From positions 1-15,595 of the forward strand of contig PWSL01000441.1 of NCBI GenBank assembly GCA_003563255.1: a stretch of 15,595 nt of DNA, in the 5' to 3' direction. The notes below the pieces were generated by a model, which was given only the letters and a program-made list of their open reading frames with translations, searched no databases and was not told the DNA's origin. Below, piece after piece: positions 1 through 7,415 of this stretch (position 1 is the first letter of the stretch; each line of letters begins with the position of its first letter). The translations under genes and the position numbers were made by a program. This DNA is from Desulfonatronospira sp. GTDB taxonomy: Bacteria; Desulfobacterota; Desulfovibrionia; Desulfovibrionales; Desulfonatronovibrionaceae.

Positions 1-273
1 AAGCATCTGATATTTATGACGCATACACCGCCGTATGGCACTAAAACCGACATGCTCAACTCCGGGAAAAACGTAGGCAGCCTGGCCGTAAGAGAGTTCA
101 TAGAGGAGGTGCAGCCGGAAGTCTGCATCACCGGCCATGTACACGAGGCCAATATCGAGGATTACGTTGGGGGCACCAAGGTGATTAATCCCGGTCCCCT
201 GAGCAGCGGGGGTTACGTCTGGATAAAATACGACGGTGTGGGGCTTGATGCCCACCTCAGGACTGTTTCATGA
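1..273 (+). CDS. Metallophosphoesterase, C-terminal part
   Basis: This is the 3' end of a gene that begins before the window; the reading frame is open from base 1. The visible 90 residues include a T-H-T-P-P segment and a GHVHE motif. These are the late histidine-bearing metal-binding motifs of the calcineurin-like phosphoesterase superfamily (YfcE-like or Icc-like members). They are followed by the INPGPL segment usual near the end of these small proteins. The N-terminal D-x-H and G-D motifs are outside the window, so substrate and exact subfamily cannot be assigned. The stop codon overlaps the start of the exonuclease gene (ATGA), which suggests one transcript and translational coupling. 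Confidence 0.8.
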   Translation, partial: KHLIFMTHTPPYGTKTDMLNSGKNVGSLAVREFIEEVQPEVCITGHVHEANIEDYVGGTKVINPGPLSSGGYVWIKYDGVGLDAHLRTVS

Positions 274-1034
274 TAATATACTCCTGGAATGTAAACGGCT
301 TCAGGGCGGTTACAGGCAAGGGTTTCTGGGACTGGTTCCAGGACAGGGATATTGATGTCCTGTGCCTGCAGGAGACCAAGGCGCACCCGGACCAGCTGCC
401 TGCAAAGCACAAAGAGGTCCCCGGGTATAATATCTACTGGAATCCGGCCCGGACCAAAAAAGGCTATTCCGGAACAGCCTGTTTTTACCGGCTGGAACCA
501 CAGCACATAAGTACCGGCCTGCCTCAGGATCATCTCAATGGAGAGGGCAGGATGATCCTCATGGAATATGAATCCTTCTACCTCTTCAATGTCTATTTCC
601 CCAACGGCCAGATGAGCCATGAGAGACTGAATTTCAAGCTGGACTATTACGACCGTTTCCTGGAATACGCCCAGGATCTGCGGCGCAAAAAGCCCATTGT
701 GGTCTGCGGGGATTTCAATACCGCCCACAAGGATATTGATCTTAAAAATCCCCGGGCCAATGAGGACAGGTCAGGATTTTTGCCGGTGGAAAGGCAGTGG
801 CTGGACAAGTTCATAGATCACGGGTACGTGGACACTTTCAGGATGTTCAACCAGGAAGGGGGCAACTACACCTGGTGGACTTACCGCTTCGGGGCCAGAT
901 CCAGGAATGCCGGCTGGCGTATAGATTATTTTTTTGTGTCTGAAGAACTGCGAAGCAATGTGCAAAACGCCTGGATAGAACCTCAGGTTATGGGTTCAGA
1001 TCATTGTCCTGTGGGGCTTAAACTCAACATCTAA
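270..1034 (+). CDS. xth: Exodeoxyribonuclease III (AP endonuclease, Xth/ExoA family)
   Basis: This 254-residue protein is near full length for the ExoIII/APE1 family, which cuts DNA at abasic sites and removes 3'-blocking groups during base excision repair. Family motifs are visible in order: Asn7 in SWNVNG, Glu35 in LCLQETKA, Tyr109 in VYFPNGQ, Asp148 and Asn150 in GDFNTAH, Asp219 in WRIDYFF, and the closing Asp244-His245 in GSDHCP. These correspond to the metal-binding and catalytic set known from E. coli ExoIII. The ATG overlaps the previous stop by four bases (ATGA), supporting this start. The next gene starts 9 bp after the stop and its AAGGAG ribosome site overlaps the TAA, so this repair gene is probably co-transcribed with the fumarate reductase genes. 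Confidence 0.95.
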   Translation: MIIYSWNVNGFRAVTGKGFWDWFQDRDIDVLCLQETKAHPDQLPAKHKEVPGYNIYWNPARTKKGYSGTACFYRLEPQHISTGLPQDHLNGEGRMILMEYESFYLFNVYFPNGQMSHERLNFKLDYYDRFLEYAQDLRRKKPIVVCGDFNTAHKDIDLKNPRANEDRSGFLPVERQWLDKFIDHGYVDTFRMFNQEGGNYTWWTYRFGARSRNAGWRIDYFFVSEELRSNVQNAWIEPQVMGSDHCPVGLKLNI

Positions 1035-1043
1035 GGAGCAGGC

Positions 1044-1697
1044 ATGCAATACCAGGATACCATGTTTTCACCTGCCTCAGGTTCCAGGGCGGCTTTGCTG
1101 GATCTTGTCCAGATGCTCACCGGCCTGGCCCTGGTGGTGTTTATGTATCTGCACGCTCTGTTTGTGGCCAGCATTCTGCTTGGTCCCCAGGTTTTCAATA
1201 CCCTGGCTGACTTTTTCGAAAGGTACTACCTGGCCCAGGTGGGAGGCCCGCTTCTGGCCCTGGTCTTTCTGATCCATTTTTTCATGGCCGCCCGCAGGAT
1301 ACCTTTTTCCCAGCAGGATCAGAAAAAAGTCTTGTCCTTCAGCAGATTGCTTGCTCACAGGGACACCTGGCTGTGGACTGTGCAGGTGGTTACAGCCATG
1401 ATAATCCTTATCATGGGAGCCATTCATATCTGGGTGGTGCTAACGGACCTGCCCATCACCGCTGATAAAAGCGCCGCCAGAATTCAGACCGGATTCTGGC
1501 TTGGCTTTTACCTCCTGCTTCTGCCCATGGTGGAACTGCATGTGGGAGCAGGCTGGTACAGGCTGGGGGTCAAGTGGGGGGTCATTAAGAGCAGTGCCCG
1601 CAAAAAGGCCAAAAGGGCGGAATATTATATCACCGGGTTTTTTATCCTCCTGGGCCTGATTACCCTGGCCAGGTTCATGTTTGTTTCAGTTTCATAA
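1044..1697 (+). CDS. frdC: Fumarate reductase / succinate dehydrogenase di-heme cytochrome b subunit
   Basis: This 217-residue membrane anchor of a quinol:fumarate oxidoreductase passes electrons between menaquinol and the iron-sulfur subunit. About five hydrophobic helices are visible (roughly 22-46, 65-85, 110-135, 149-172, 192-214). His37, His78, His128 and His166 lie in four of them, as expected for the four axial ligands of two b hemes. From my recollection of Wolinella FrdC, Glu59 aligns with its quinol-site Glu66. Glu164, two residues before a heme ligand in VELHVG, aligns with its E-pathway Glu180. This places the protein with the di-heme, menaquinone-linked type rather than the E. 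coli FrdCD type. An AAGGAG site lies 5 bp before the ATG. The flavoprotein gene follows after 9 bp. Confidence 0.93.
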   Translation: MQYQDTMFSPASGSRAALLDLVQMLTGLALVVFMYLHALFVASILLGPQVFNTLADFFERYYLAQVGGPLLALVFLIHFFMAARRIPFSQQDQKKVLSFSRLLAHRDTWLWTVQVVTAMIILIMGAIHIWVVLTDLPITADKSAARIQTGFWLGFYLLLLPMVELHVGAGWYRLGVKWGVIKSSARKKAKRAEYYITGFFILLGLITLARFMFVSVS

Positions 1698-1706
1698 GGC
1701 TTATCC

Positions 1707-3527
1707 ATGCGCATAATTTACACTGATCTTCTTTGTATCGGAGCCGGCCTGGCCGGTGAAAGGGTGGCCATAGAAGCGGCCCGGGCCGGGTTTGAGACCA
1801 TTTGCCTCAGCCTTGTCCCGCCCAGACGTTCCCATTCCTCGGCCGCCCAGGGCGGGATGCAGGCAGCTCTGGGCAATTGCATCAAGGGTGACGGCGACTG
1901 CCCTGATGTACACTTCCAGGATACGGTCAAGGGCTCGGACTGGGGATGCGATCAGGAAGTGGCCCGGATGTTCGCGGATAACGCCCCGCTGGCCATCAGG
2001 CAGATGGATCACTGGGGAGTGCCCTGGAACAGGGTGGTGCCGGGAAAATCCTGCTATTACAAGGGCGGGGAAAAGCTGGAAAAGGAAGAATCAGAGGACA
2101 AATCCGGCCTCATCACCGCCAGGGATTTCGGGGGCACGGCCAAGTGGCGGGCCTGTTACTGCAGCGACGGTACCGGCCATGCCATGCTTTACACCATGGA
2201 CAGCGTGGCCGTACAGCACGGGGTGCAGGTGCATGACCGCACCGAGGCATTAAGCCTTATTCATGACCAGGAGAGGTGCCACGGTGCAGTTGTCAGGTGT
2301 CTCAAAACAGGGGAGCTGAGGGCTTATATATCCAGGGCTACACTCATTGCTTCCGGAGGATTCGGGCGAATCTACCGGGCTTCCACCAATGCCGTGATAA
2401 ACGAGGGCGGGGGACAGATAATCGCCCTGGATACCGGGGTGGTGCCTCTGGGCAACATGGAGGCGGTACAGTTTCACCCGACAGGCATAGTGCCCACGGA
2501 CATCCTGGTCACCGAAGGGTGCCGCGGAGACGGGGGGACACTTCTGGACGTAAACCTGGAGCGGTTTATGCCGCAGTACGAACCAGAAAAGGCGGAACTG
2601 GCCTCCAGGGACGTGGTTTCCAGGCGCATGCAGGAGCATATGGCCAAAGGGATGGGGGTAAAAAGTCCCTACGGGGAGCACCTGTGGCTGGATATCAGGC
2701 ACCTGGGCCGGGAGCACATCACCACCAAGCTGCGGGAAGTAGATGAGATCTGCAAGAATTTTCTGGGGGTAGACCCGGCAGAGTCTTTGATACCGGTTCG
2801 TCCCACCCAGCATTACAGCATGGGCGGGGTAAGAACGGACAAAAACGGCGCCGCATATGGTCTGAAAGGGCTTTTCAGCGCCGGAGAAGCCGCCTGCTGG
2901 GATATGCACGGGTTCAACCGCCTGGGGGGCAATTCCCTGGCCGAGACAGTGGTGGCCGGCATGCTGGTGGGCCGCAGTGTGGCCGGGTTTCTTCAGGAGG
3001 AAGACATGAGGGTGGACACCGCACTGGTGCGCGGCGAACTGAAAAAACAGCAGGAACGTATCGATACCCTCAGGTCCAGTACCAGAGGCGAACCCCCGTT
3101 TGAAGTGCGAAACCGCATGCAGGATATCCTCATGGATTACGTGGGCATTTTTCGCAATGAAAAAGACCTGCACCTGGCAGTGGAAAAGCTGCAGCAGGTC
3201 CTGCAGAGTGCGGAAAATCTAAAGCTTTCTTCCAGCGGAGCAGGAGCCAGCCCGGAACTGTCCCTGGCCCTTCGCCTGCCCGGCATGGTCAGGCTGGCCC
3301 TGTGCGTGGCCTTCGGGGCCCTGGAGAGGCGCGAAAGCCGGGGGTCCCATGCCAGGGAGGATTATCCGGCCCGAAATGACCGGGACTGGCTGGTGCGGAC
3401 CCTGGCCTTCTGGCCGGGAGGCCGGGCCCTGCCCAGGCTGGAGTACGAACCTGCAACAAAGGTAGTGGAAATTCCTCCTGGAGACAGGGGGTATGGCGGA
3501 TGTGAAGTCATCAGTGCTGAAAGTTGA
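1707..3527 (+). CDS. frdA: Fumarate reductase / succinate dehydrogenase flavoprotein subunit
   Basis: This 606-residue catalytic subunit interconverts fumarate and succinate on covalently bound FAD. A Rossmann motif GAGLAGE opens the protein. His43 in RSHSSAAQGG is the FAD-linking histidine. The dicarboxylate site is complete: His257 (HPTG), the EGCRGDGG loop at 270-277, Arg301 (SRDVVS), His369 (RPTQHYSMGG) and Arg405 (FNRLGGNS). As I recall it, this numbering nearly equals that of Wolinella QFR (43, 257, 301, 369, 404). The protein ends soon after IPPGDRGYGG, a normal family end, so it does not look truncated even though a mobile element lies 32 bp past the stop. Direction of catalysis cannot be read from sequence; the anchor type favours fumarate reductase or a reversible enzyme. 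Confidence 0.95.
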   Translation: MRIIYTDLLCIGAGLAGERVAIEAARAGFETICLSLVPPRRSHSSAAQGGMQAALGNCIKGDGDCPDVHFQDTVKGSDWGCDQEVARMFADNAPLAIRQMDHWGVPWNRVVPGKSCYYKGGEKLEKEESEDKSGLITARDFGGTAKWRACYCSDGTGHAMLYTMDSVAVQHGVQVHDRTEALSLIHDQERCHGAVVRCLKTGELRAYISRATLIASGGFGRIYRASTNAVINEGGGQIIALDTGVVPLGNMEAVQFHPTGIVPTDILVTEGCRGDGGTLLDVNLERFMPQYEPEKAELASRDVVSRRMQEHMAKGMGVKSPYGEHLWLDIRHLGREHITTKLREVDEICKNFLGVDPAESLIPVRPTQHYSMGGVRTDKNGAAYGLKGLFSAGEAACWDMHGFNRLGGNSLAETVVAGMLVGRSVAGFLQEEDMRVDTALVRGELKKQQERIDTLRSSTRGEPPFEVRNRMQDILMDYVGIFRNEKDLHLAVEKLQQVLQSAENLKLSSSGAGASPELSLALRLPGMVRLALCVAFGALERRESRGSHAREDYPARNDRDWLVRTLAFWPGGRALPRLEYEPATKVVEIPPGDRGYGGCEVISAES

Positions 3528-3894
3528 AGTGCAAAATCATCTCTATGGTGAATCTTATATCACTACAGCGACACTTTATTTGAACTTGAAGGGGACTGGC
3601 TCTTTTGCCGCACAGAGCCCAGCCATTTTACGGTTTGAGTTCGGCAAAAGTGCCTGTCCCCGGTGGCTTGGGCAATAATTAACACAAAGTGGCTCTGTAG
3701 TGATAACTGAACAGTCAAAGGTTTTTTTGTAACCATCTGTTTTTATTATTTTTTATAGCAGATCAGTATATCTTTAAGGCCAGACCAGATATCTATCCAA
3801 ATTTATAGACTTTATTTCTTTCAACCAGGAACGAAGAACCAGGAACTTTGAACTCTCAAGGTGATAAGATTGTAATAGAATATAGGTCTTACAG
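3528..3894 (+). other. 367-bp gap within the frd operon
   Basis: frdA and frdB are normally adjacent, but here 367 bp separate them. The gap contains a 144-bp TA-flanked hairpin element (3560-3703), an AT-rich stretch at about 3721-3775, and a short repeated phrase (ACCAGGAAC-type, about 3822-3846). A 61-codon open frame across 3493-3678 overlaps the end of frdA and then runs through the element. It has no family resemblance and is not called as a gene. No convincing promoter or terminator was found, so frdB may depend on read-through or on a promoter I cannot identify. Confidence 0.7.
3560..3703 (+). repeat. MITE-like hairpin element, copy 1 (TA-flanked)
   Basis: The ends are inverted repeats: CACTACAGCGACACTT at 3561-3576 and its complement at 3687-3702 with two mismatches. 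Inside are longer arms: GGGGACTGGCTCTTTTGCCG at 3591-3610 and its complement at 3642-3661, with two mismatches in 20 around a 31-nt loop. A second copy in the opposite orientation lies at 7271-7415. Both copies are bordered by TA dinucleotides (here 3558-3559 and 3704-3705), consistent with a 2-bp TA target duplication as made by IS630/Tc1-type transposases. There is no coding capacity. The element would fold into a long RNA hairpin within the frd transcript. Confidence 0.85.
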
Positions 3895-4641
3895 ATGAAC
3901 AGAAAGCTTGTATTTTCCATATTCAGGTATAATCCGCAGGAGCCAGGCTCCAGCCCCGGGATGCAGGAATTCAGGTTTGAGGAGACTGAAAACCTGAATC
4001 TTTTTGTGGCGCTGAATCTCATCCGGGAAAAGCAGGATCCATCCCTGCAATTCGACTTCTGCTGCCGGGCGGGTATCTGCGGGGCCTGCGCCATGGTCAT
4101 CAACGGAAGACCCGGGCTGGCCTGCCGCACCAAGACTGCTGAACTGCCGGATAAAATAGTCCTGATGCCTTTGCCCGGATTCAGACTGGTGGGGGATCTG
4201 TCCGTGGATACCGGGGCCTGGTTCAGGTCCATGAACGAAAGGGTCAGGGCCTGGATACATACTGATGAAGATTTTGATCCGGATGCTCCTGAAGTGGTCA
4301 TGGACAACCATGTTGCTGAACAGATTTATGAACTGGACCGCTGCATTGAGTGCGGATGCTGCATCGGGGCCTGTGCCACGGCCCAGCTGCGAAGCGACTT
4401 TATGGGAGCCGCAGCCATGAACCGCATAGCCAGGTTTATGCTGGACCCAAGAGATAAGCGTAATAACAGGGATTATTTCGAAATCGTAGGTACGGACCAG
4501 GGTATTTTCGGGTGCATGGGTCTTCTGGGTTGTCAGGACGTTTGCCCCAAGAATCTGCCTCTTCAGGATCAACTGGCCCATGTCCGGCGTAAAATGGGCC
4601 GACAGGCTCTGAAAAACATCCTGCCGTGGTACAGGAATTAG
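3895..4641 (+). CDS. frdB: Fumarate reductase / succinate dehydrogenase iron-sulfur subunit
   Basis: This 248-residue protein carries electrons from the cytochrome b hemes to FrdA FAD through three clusters. The [2Fe-2S] ligands are Cys57, Cys62, Cys65 and Cys77. The second domain holds CIECGCCIGAC, with Cys150, 153 and 156 plus Cys217 for [4Fe-4S], and Cys160, 207 and 213 for [3Fe-4S]. The spacing matches E. coli FrdB closely. The third cluster has Cys at every expected position, so all three clusters should form. The ATG has only a weak AGG ribosome site 8 bp upstream. The gene is cut off from frdA by the repeat element but sits 27 bp before the fumarase genes. Confidence 0.95.
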   Translation: MNRKLVFSIFRYNPQEPGSSPGMQEFRFEETENLNLFVALNLIREKQDPSLQFDFCCRAGICGACAMVINGRPGLACRTKTAELPDKIVLMPLPGFRLVGDLSVDTGAWFRSMNERVRAWIHTDEDFDPDAPEVVMDNHVAEQIYELDRCIECGCCIGACATAQLRSDFMGAAAMNRIARFMLDPRDKRNNRDYFEIVGTDQGIFGCMGLLGCQDVCPKNLPLQDQLAHVRRKMGRQALKNILPWYRN

Positions 4642-4657
4642 ATTCACCCAGGTACAC

Positions 4658-4663
4658 AAGGAG
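4658..4663 (+). promoter_or_regulatory. Ribosome binding site of fumarase alpha
   Basis: AAGGAG lies 5 bp before the ATG at 4669. It is one of the stronger Shine-Dalgarno sites in the operon and fixes that start. Confidence 0.6.
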
Positions 4664-4668
4664 AACAG

Positions 4669-5505
4669 ATGCGAAGTATTGATGCCCGGGAAGTCACCAG
4701 GCAGGTTTCACAAATGGTGGTGGAGGCCAATATGGTGCTGCCCGGGGATGTTTCCACCGCCCTGGAAAAGGCCTGGGAAAACGAGGACAACCCTTCCGGC
4801 CGGGAAATCCTTGGGCAGTTGCTGGAAAACGCCCGGCTGGCCCGGGAAATGAGTCTGCCCCTTTGTCAGGATACAGGGCTGGCGGTTTTTTTTGTGGAAC
4901 TGGGCCAGGAGTGCAGGTTGCGGGGAGATTTGTACCAGGCTGTAAATGCAGGGGTCAGCAGGGGTTATGAAGAGGGCTTTCTGCGTAAATCAGTCTGCAA
5001 TCCCCTGAGCAGAAAAAATACCGGCGACAATACTCCGGCGGTTATTCATCTGGATCTGGTACCCGGAGACAGGCTTAAGATCCGGTTCATGCCCAAGGGG
5101 GGAGGCAGCGAAAATATGTCCGGTCTGGCCATGCTTACTCCATCCCAGGGTCTGGAGGGGGTTAAGGAATTTGTGCTGCAAAGGGTTGCCGGGGCCGGTC
5201 CCAATCCATGTCCTCCGGGAATCATTGGAATCGGCATCGGGGGATCTTTTGACCAGGCACCCCTGCTGGCCAAAAAAGCCCTGTTCAGGCCCCTGGATGA
5301 TATCCACCCGGAGCAGGAAGTGCGGGACCTGGAAGCAGAACTTTTCGAGGCTGTGAATGCCCTGGGGATAGGTCCCATGGGCATGGGAGGCAGAACCACA
5401 TGCCTGGGGGTGAAGATCCAGGCCGCGCCATGCCACATTGCTTCTTTGCCTGTGGCGGTGAATATCCAGTGTCATGCAGCCAGGCACAAGGAGGTCAGCC
5501 TGTGA
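4669..5505 (+). CDS. Class I fumarate hydratase, alpha subunit (TtdA/FumA-N type)
   Basis: This is the N-terminal-half subunit (278 residues) of a two-subunit, [4Fe-4S]-dependent fumarase or related hydro-lyase, which interconverts fumarate and malate. Visible motifs are LCQDTG with Cys66, SRKNTGDNTPAV, MPKGGGSENMS, CPPGIIGIGIGGSFD with Cys181, and GGRTTCLG with Cys245. Cys66, Cys181 and Cys245 are the likely three cluster ligands. The position directly after frdCAB indicates fumarase rather than tartrate dehydratase, although the two share this fold. The final codons overlap the GTG start of the beta subunit (GTGA), as expected for subunits made in equal amounts. Confidence 0.93.
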   Translation: MRSIDAREVTRQVSQMVVEANMVLPGDVSTALEKAWENEDNPSGREILGQLLENARLAREMSLPLCQDTGLAVFFVELGQECRLRGDLYQAVNAGVSRGYEEGFLRKSVCNPLSRKNTGDNTPAVIHLDLVPGDRLKIRFMPKGGGSENMSGLAMLTPSQGLEGVKEFVLQRVAGAGPNPCPPGIIGIGIGGSFDQAPLLAKKALFRPLDDIHPEQEVRDLEAELFEAVNALGIGPMGMGGRTTCLGVKIQAAPCHIASLPVAVNIQCHAARHKEVSL

Positions 5506-6044
5506 GTCGGGAGATCAAATTGAGTACACCCCTGCAGGAAGAGGATGTCTTACACCTGAGAACCGGGGACAAGGTTCTTTTAAGCGGGCATATCTATACC
5601 GCCAGGGATGCAGCCCACAAAAGGCTTTTACAGGATCTGGACCAGGGTATTGAGCCCCCCTTTAATCTCCAGGGGGCTGTTGTATATTATGTTGGCCCCA
5701 CTCCGGCCCCTCCCGGGCGGGTGATCGGATCTGCCGGTCCCACCACCAGTTCCCGTATGGATGCCTACACACCTCGCATGCACCAGCTGGGGGTCAGGGC
5801 CACCATCGGCAAGGGCCGCAGGAGCCAGGAAGTTAGGCGCGTACTGCAGGAGCAAAAGGCGGTCTACCTGGGGGCCACCGGCGGGGCCGGGGCACTCTTG
5901 TCCAGGTGTATTACCGGTTCCTGGGTGCTGGCCTTCGAGGAACTGGGCACAGAAGCCATCCGGGAACTGGAAGTCCTGGATTTTCCCCTCCTGGTGGTCA
6001 ATGATGCCTTTGGCGGGGAACTTTACGTCACCGCCGGGCGGTAA
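5502..6044 (+). CDS. Class I fumarate hydratase, beta subunit (TtdB/FumA-C type)
   Basis: This is the C-terminal-half partner (180 residues) of the preceding subunit; together they make the complete class I fumarase. Motifs are SGHIYTARDAAHKR, GPTTSSRMD, IGKGRRS, GGAGALLS and LEVLDFPLLVVNDAFGG, which form the swivelling C-terminal domain. The start is GTG at 5502. A strong AAGGAGG lies at 5488-5494 with a 7-bp spacer, and the similarity to the family begins at SREIKL. An ATG further upstream at 5400 keeps the frame open but would overlap the alpha gene by about 100 bp and add unrelated residues, so I reject it. The GTGA overlap with the alpha stop suggests translational coupling. Confidence 0.92.
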   Translation: MSREIKLSTPLQEEDVLHLRTGDKVLLSGHIYTARDAAHKRLLQDLDQGIEPPFNLQGAVVYYVGPTPAPPGRVIGSAGPTTSSRMDAYTPRMHQLGVRATIGKGRRSQEVRRVLQEQKAVYLGATGGAGALLSRCITGSWVLAFEELGTEAIRELEVLDFPLLVVNDAFGGELYVTAGR

Positions 6045-6069
6045 GCCTGCAAAACATTCTGGAAAAACC

Positions 6070-6513
6070 ATGCTGGAAACAATCAAGGAAATAATACGTC
6101 ATAACGATCTGGCTGTACTGGCCACTTCCCATGAAGACAGGCCCCACTGTTCTCTTATGGCCTATATTCCTGACAGTGACTGCACAAGAATCTACCTGCT
6201 CACCCTGAAAGATTCCAGAAAATTTGCCAATATCAGCAGCAATCCTTACGTAAGCCTTTTGGTGGATACCAGGGATCCCCGTGAGTCCAGGAAAGACTAC
6301 AAGGCCCTGACCATAAGCGGGACCTGTGCTCCAGCGGACACCACGGAGCAGGAAAAACTCAGGCAGGACATGGTGAAACAGCATCCACAGGTCAAGGAGC
6401 TTGCAGATAAACCGGACTGCGTGCTTTTAGTGGTAAATATTAATTCCTTTCTCTTGCTGGACGGGGTATCCACGGCTCATTATATTGAACTCGATGATCA
6501 AACGGCCAAGTAA
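6070..6513 (+). CDS. Pyridoxamine 5'-phosphate oxidase-like FMN-binding-type protein
   Basis: This 147-residue protein resembles the small split-barrel flavin-binding proteins grouped with pyridoxamine-phosphate oxidase. The opening LETIKEIIRHNDLAVLATSH is followed by a strand SLMAYI, then the conserved IYLLTLKDSRKFANISSNPYVSLLVDTR block in which a chain of small and basic residues normally meets FMN phosphate. A TISGTC strand follows. The true substrate is unknown, and many relatives are general flavoproteins or heme-degradation-like enzymes. The start at 6070 is chosen because similarity begins there; the open frame runs on upstream to 5761 but only as a shadow of the fumarase beta gene. 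It lies 25 bp after that gene and may be the last gene of the operon. Confidence 0.8.
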   Translation: MLETIKEIIRHNDLAVLATSHEDRPHCSLMAYIPDSDCTRIYLLTLKDSRKFANISSNPYVSLLVDTRDPRESRKDYKALTISGTCAPADTTEQEKLRQDMVKQHPQVKELADKPDCVLLVVNINSFLLLDGVSTAHYIELDDQTAK

Positions 6514-6659
6514 ATGGAAAAGGTGGCGGTCATTTAGGCGTTCAGCACAAATTTCGGAACAACATGGTGGTAGTTAAGAAATCATTTGTCAGAGGTCGGC
6601 AAATCAAAAGTCAGATGTAAGCAAACCCACAAAATCCGCGGGGGGTCATGGAAACGGGT

Positions 6660-7025
6660 TCAAGTACAGTGTTCCGGCTCAATGTCCAGGATCAAGGCAA
6701 CAGACTTTTTAACGGCATCCATTTCCGCTGAGCTGATCTGCCCGAGCTTTTCCAGGAACCTTTGATGGCTCAAGGATCTGAGCTGATAACAGTCGATGGC
6801 CGATTTTTTTTCAAGGGCATTGGACACGCTGGGTTCCAGGCAGACAAAAAAAGGATTGCCTTCCCAGTTCGCATTCCAGGCGGTTATGGGGACGACAATG
6901 GCTAACTTGAGATATTTGCTATGACCGCCATTCAAGATGACAACAGGGCGCGTCTTTTTGATTTCATCTCCCAGTGTGGGCGCAAGGTTGACCCGATAAA
7001 TGTCACCGATGTGCAAAGTCTTCAC
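6660..7025 (-). CDS. MazF/PemK-family toxin (probable endoribonuclease)
   Basis: This protein of up to 121 residues has the MazF/PemK layout: GDIYRVNLAPTLGDEIKKTRPVVIL at the N terminus, the following VVPIT strand, and a closing helical part. Family toxins cut mRNA and are neutralised by a co-encoded antitoxin. The gene overlaps the upstream antitoxin by 23 bp, typical of these modules. The start is uncertain. GTG at 7023-7025 lies directly against an AGAGG ribosome site, leaving no spacer, while TTG at 7014-7016 sits 8 bp from AGAGGG and would give 118 residues starting LHIGDIY. An in-frame stop just upstream excludes longer forms. I favour the TTG but give the outer limit. Confidence 0.87.
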   Translation of the reverse strand: MKTLHIGDIYRVNLAPTLGDEIKKTRPVVILNGGHSKYLKLAIVVPITAWNANWEGNPFFVCLEPSVSNALEKKSAIDCYQLRSLSHQRFLEKLGQISSAEMDAVKKSVALILDIEPEHCT

Positions 7026-7245
7026 CCTCTATGTCTTCAAACTGATTCGGATAGGCCCCCTGCCCAATCATTTCCATGGCCTGCTGCCTCTTGAGAGCCC
7101 GAAGCCTTTTGCGATCTTCCCTGATCTGGGCCTTGACTGCCTGACGCATGTACTCACTTAAGCTTTTGTAGTTCAATTCTTTGTAGACTTTCTTGATGAA
7201 CTCATAGTTTTCAGGCTCTATTTGGATTTTGGTCTGAATAAGCAT
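7003..7245 (-). CDS. Ribbon-helix-helix-type antitoxin
   Basis: This 80-residue partner of the MazF/PemK-type toxin comes first in a minus-strand operon. The N-terminal part, IQTKIQIEPENYEFIKKVY then YKSLSEYMRQAVKAQI, fits a short beta strand followed by two helices, as in ribbon-helix-helix DNA-binding antitoxins. The acidic tail FEDIEGEDFAHR is likely the toxin-wrapping segment. The start at 7245 is chosen because GAGAGG lies about 7 bp upstream. The frame stays open to 7311, but that extension enters the inserted repeat element and is not expected to be native. Family antitoxins usually repress their own promoter; here the promoter region would fall within or beyond the element. Confidence 0.82.
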   Translation of the reverse strand: MLIQTKIQIEPENYEFIKKVYKELNYKSLSEYMRQAVKAQIREDRKRLRALKRQQAMEMIGQGAYPNQFEDIEGEDFAHR

Positions 7246-7270
7246 CGAAAACCTCTCATTTCTGTCCTTA

Positions 7271-7415
7271 ACACTACAGCGACACTGTGTGAAAATTTTC
7301 GCCTCGGCCACCGGGGACAGGCACTTTTGCCGACCTCAAACCGAAAAAAGGCAGGACTATCCGGCGGCAAAAGAGCCAGTCCCCTTCCAGCCTAAATCAA
7401 GTGTCGCTGTAGTGT
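7271..7415 (-). repeat. MITE-like hairpin element, copy 2 (TA-flanked)
   Basis: This is a 145-bp element homologous to 3560-3703 in inverse orientation. Terminal inverted repeats are near perfect: ACACTACAGCGACACT at 7271-7286 and its complement at 7400-7415. Internal arms are GGGGACAGGCACTTTTGCCG at 7313-7332 and its imperfect complement at 7364-7383. TA lies on each side (7269-7270 and 7416-7417); the wider flanks also read TTAA if the outermost element base is counted as target. Arms are far better conserved between copies than the central loop, as expected if folding is selected. It ends 25 bp before the antitoxin start. Confidence 0.85.

Noticed and set aside
3493..3678. 61-codon plus-strand open frame after frdA
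   Set aside because: It overlaps the frdA end and then translates through the inserted hairpin element; no family resemblance.
5400..5501. Upstream ATG extension of the fumarase beta gene
   Set aside because: It would overlap the alpha gene by about 100 bp; the strong ribosome site and family similarity point to GTG 5502.
6580..6620. TCAGAGGTC phrase resembling 15508-15520
   Set aside because: The match is short and low in complexity; it may be filler repeat but is too weak to call.
7246..7311. N-terminal extension of the antitoxin
   Set aside because: The extra residues are encoded partly by the mobile element, while a good ribosome site supports the start at 7245.
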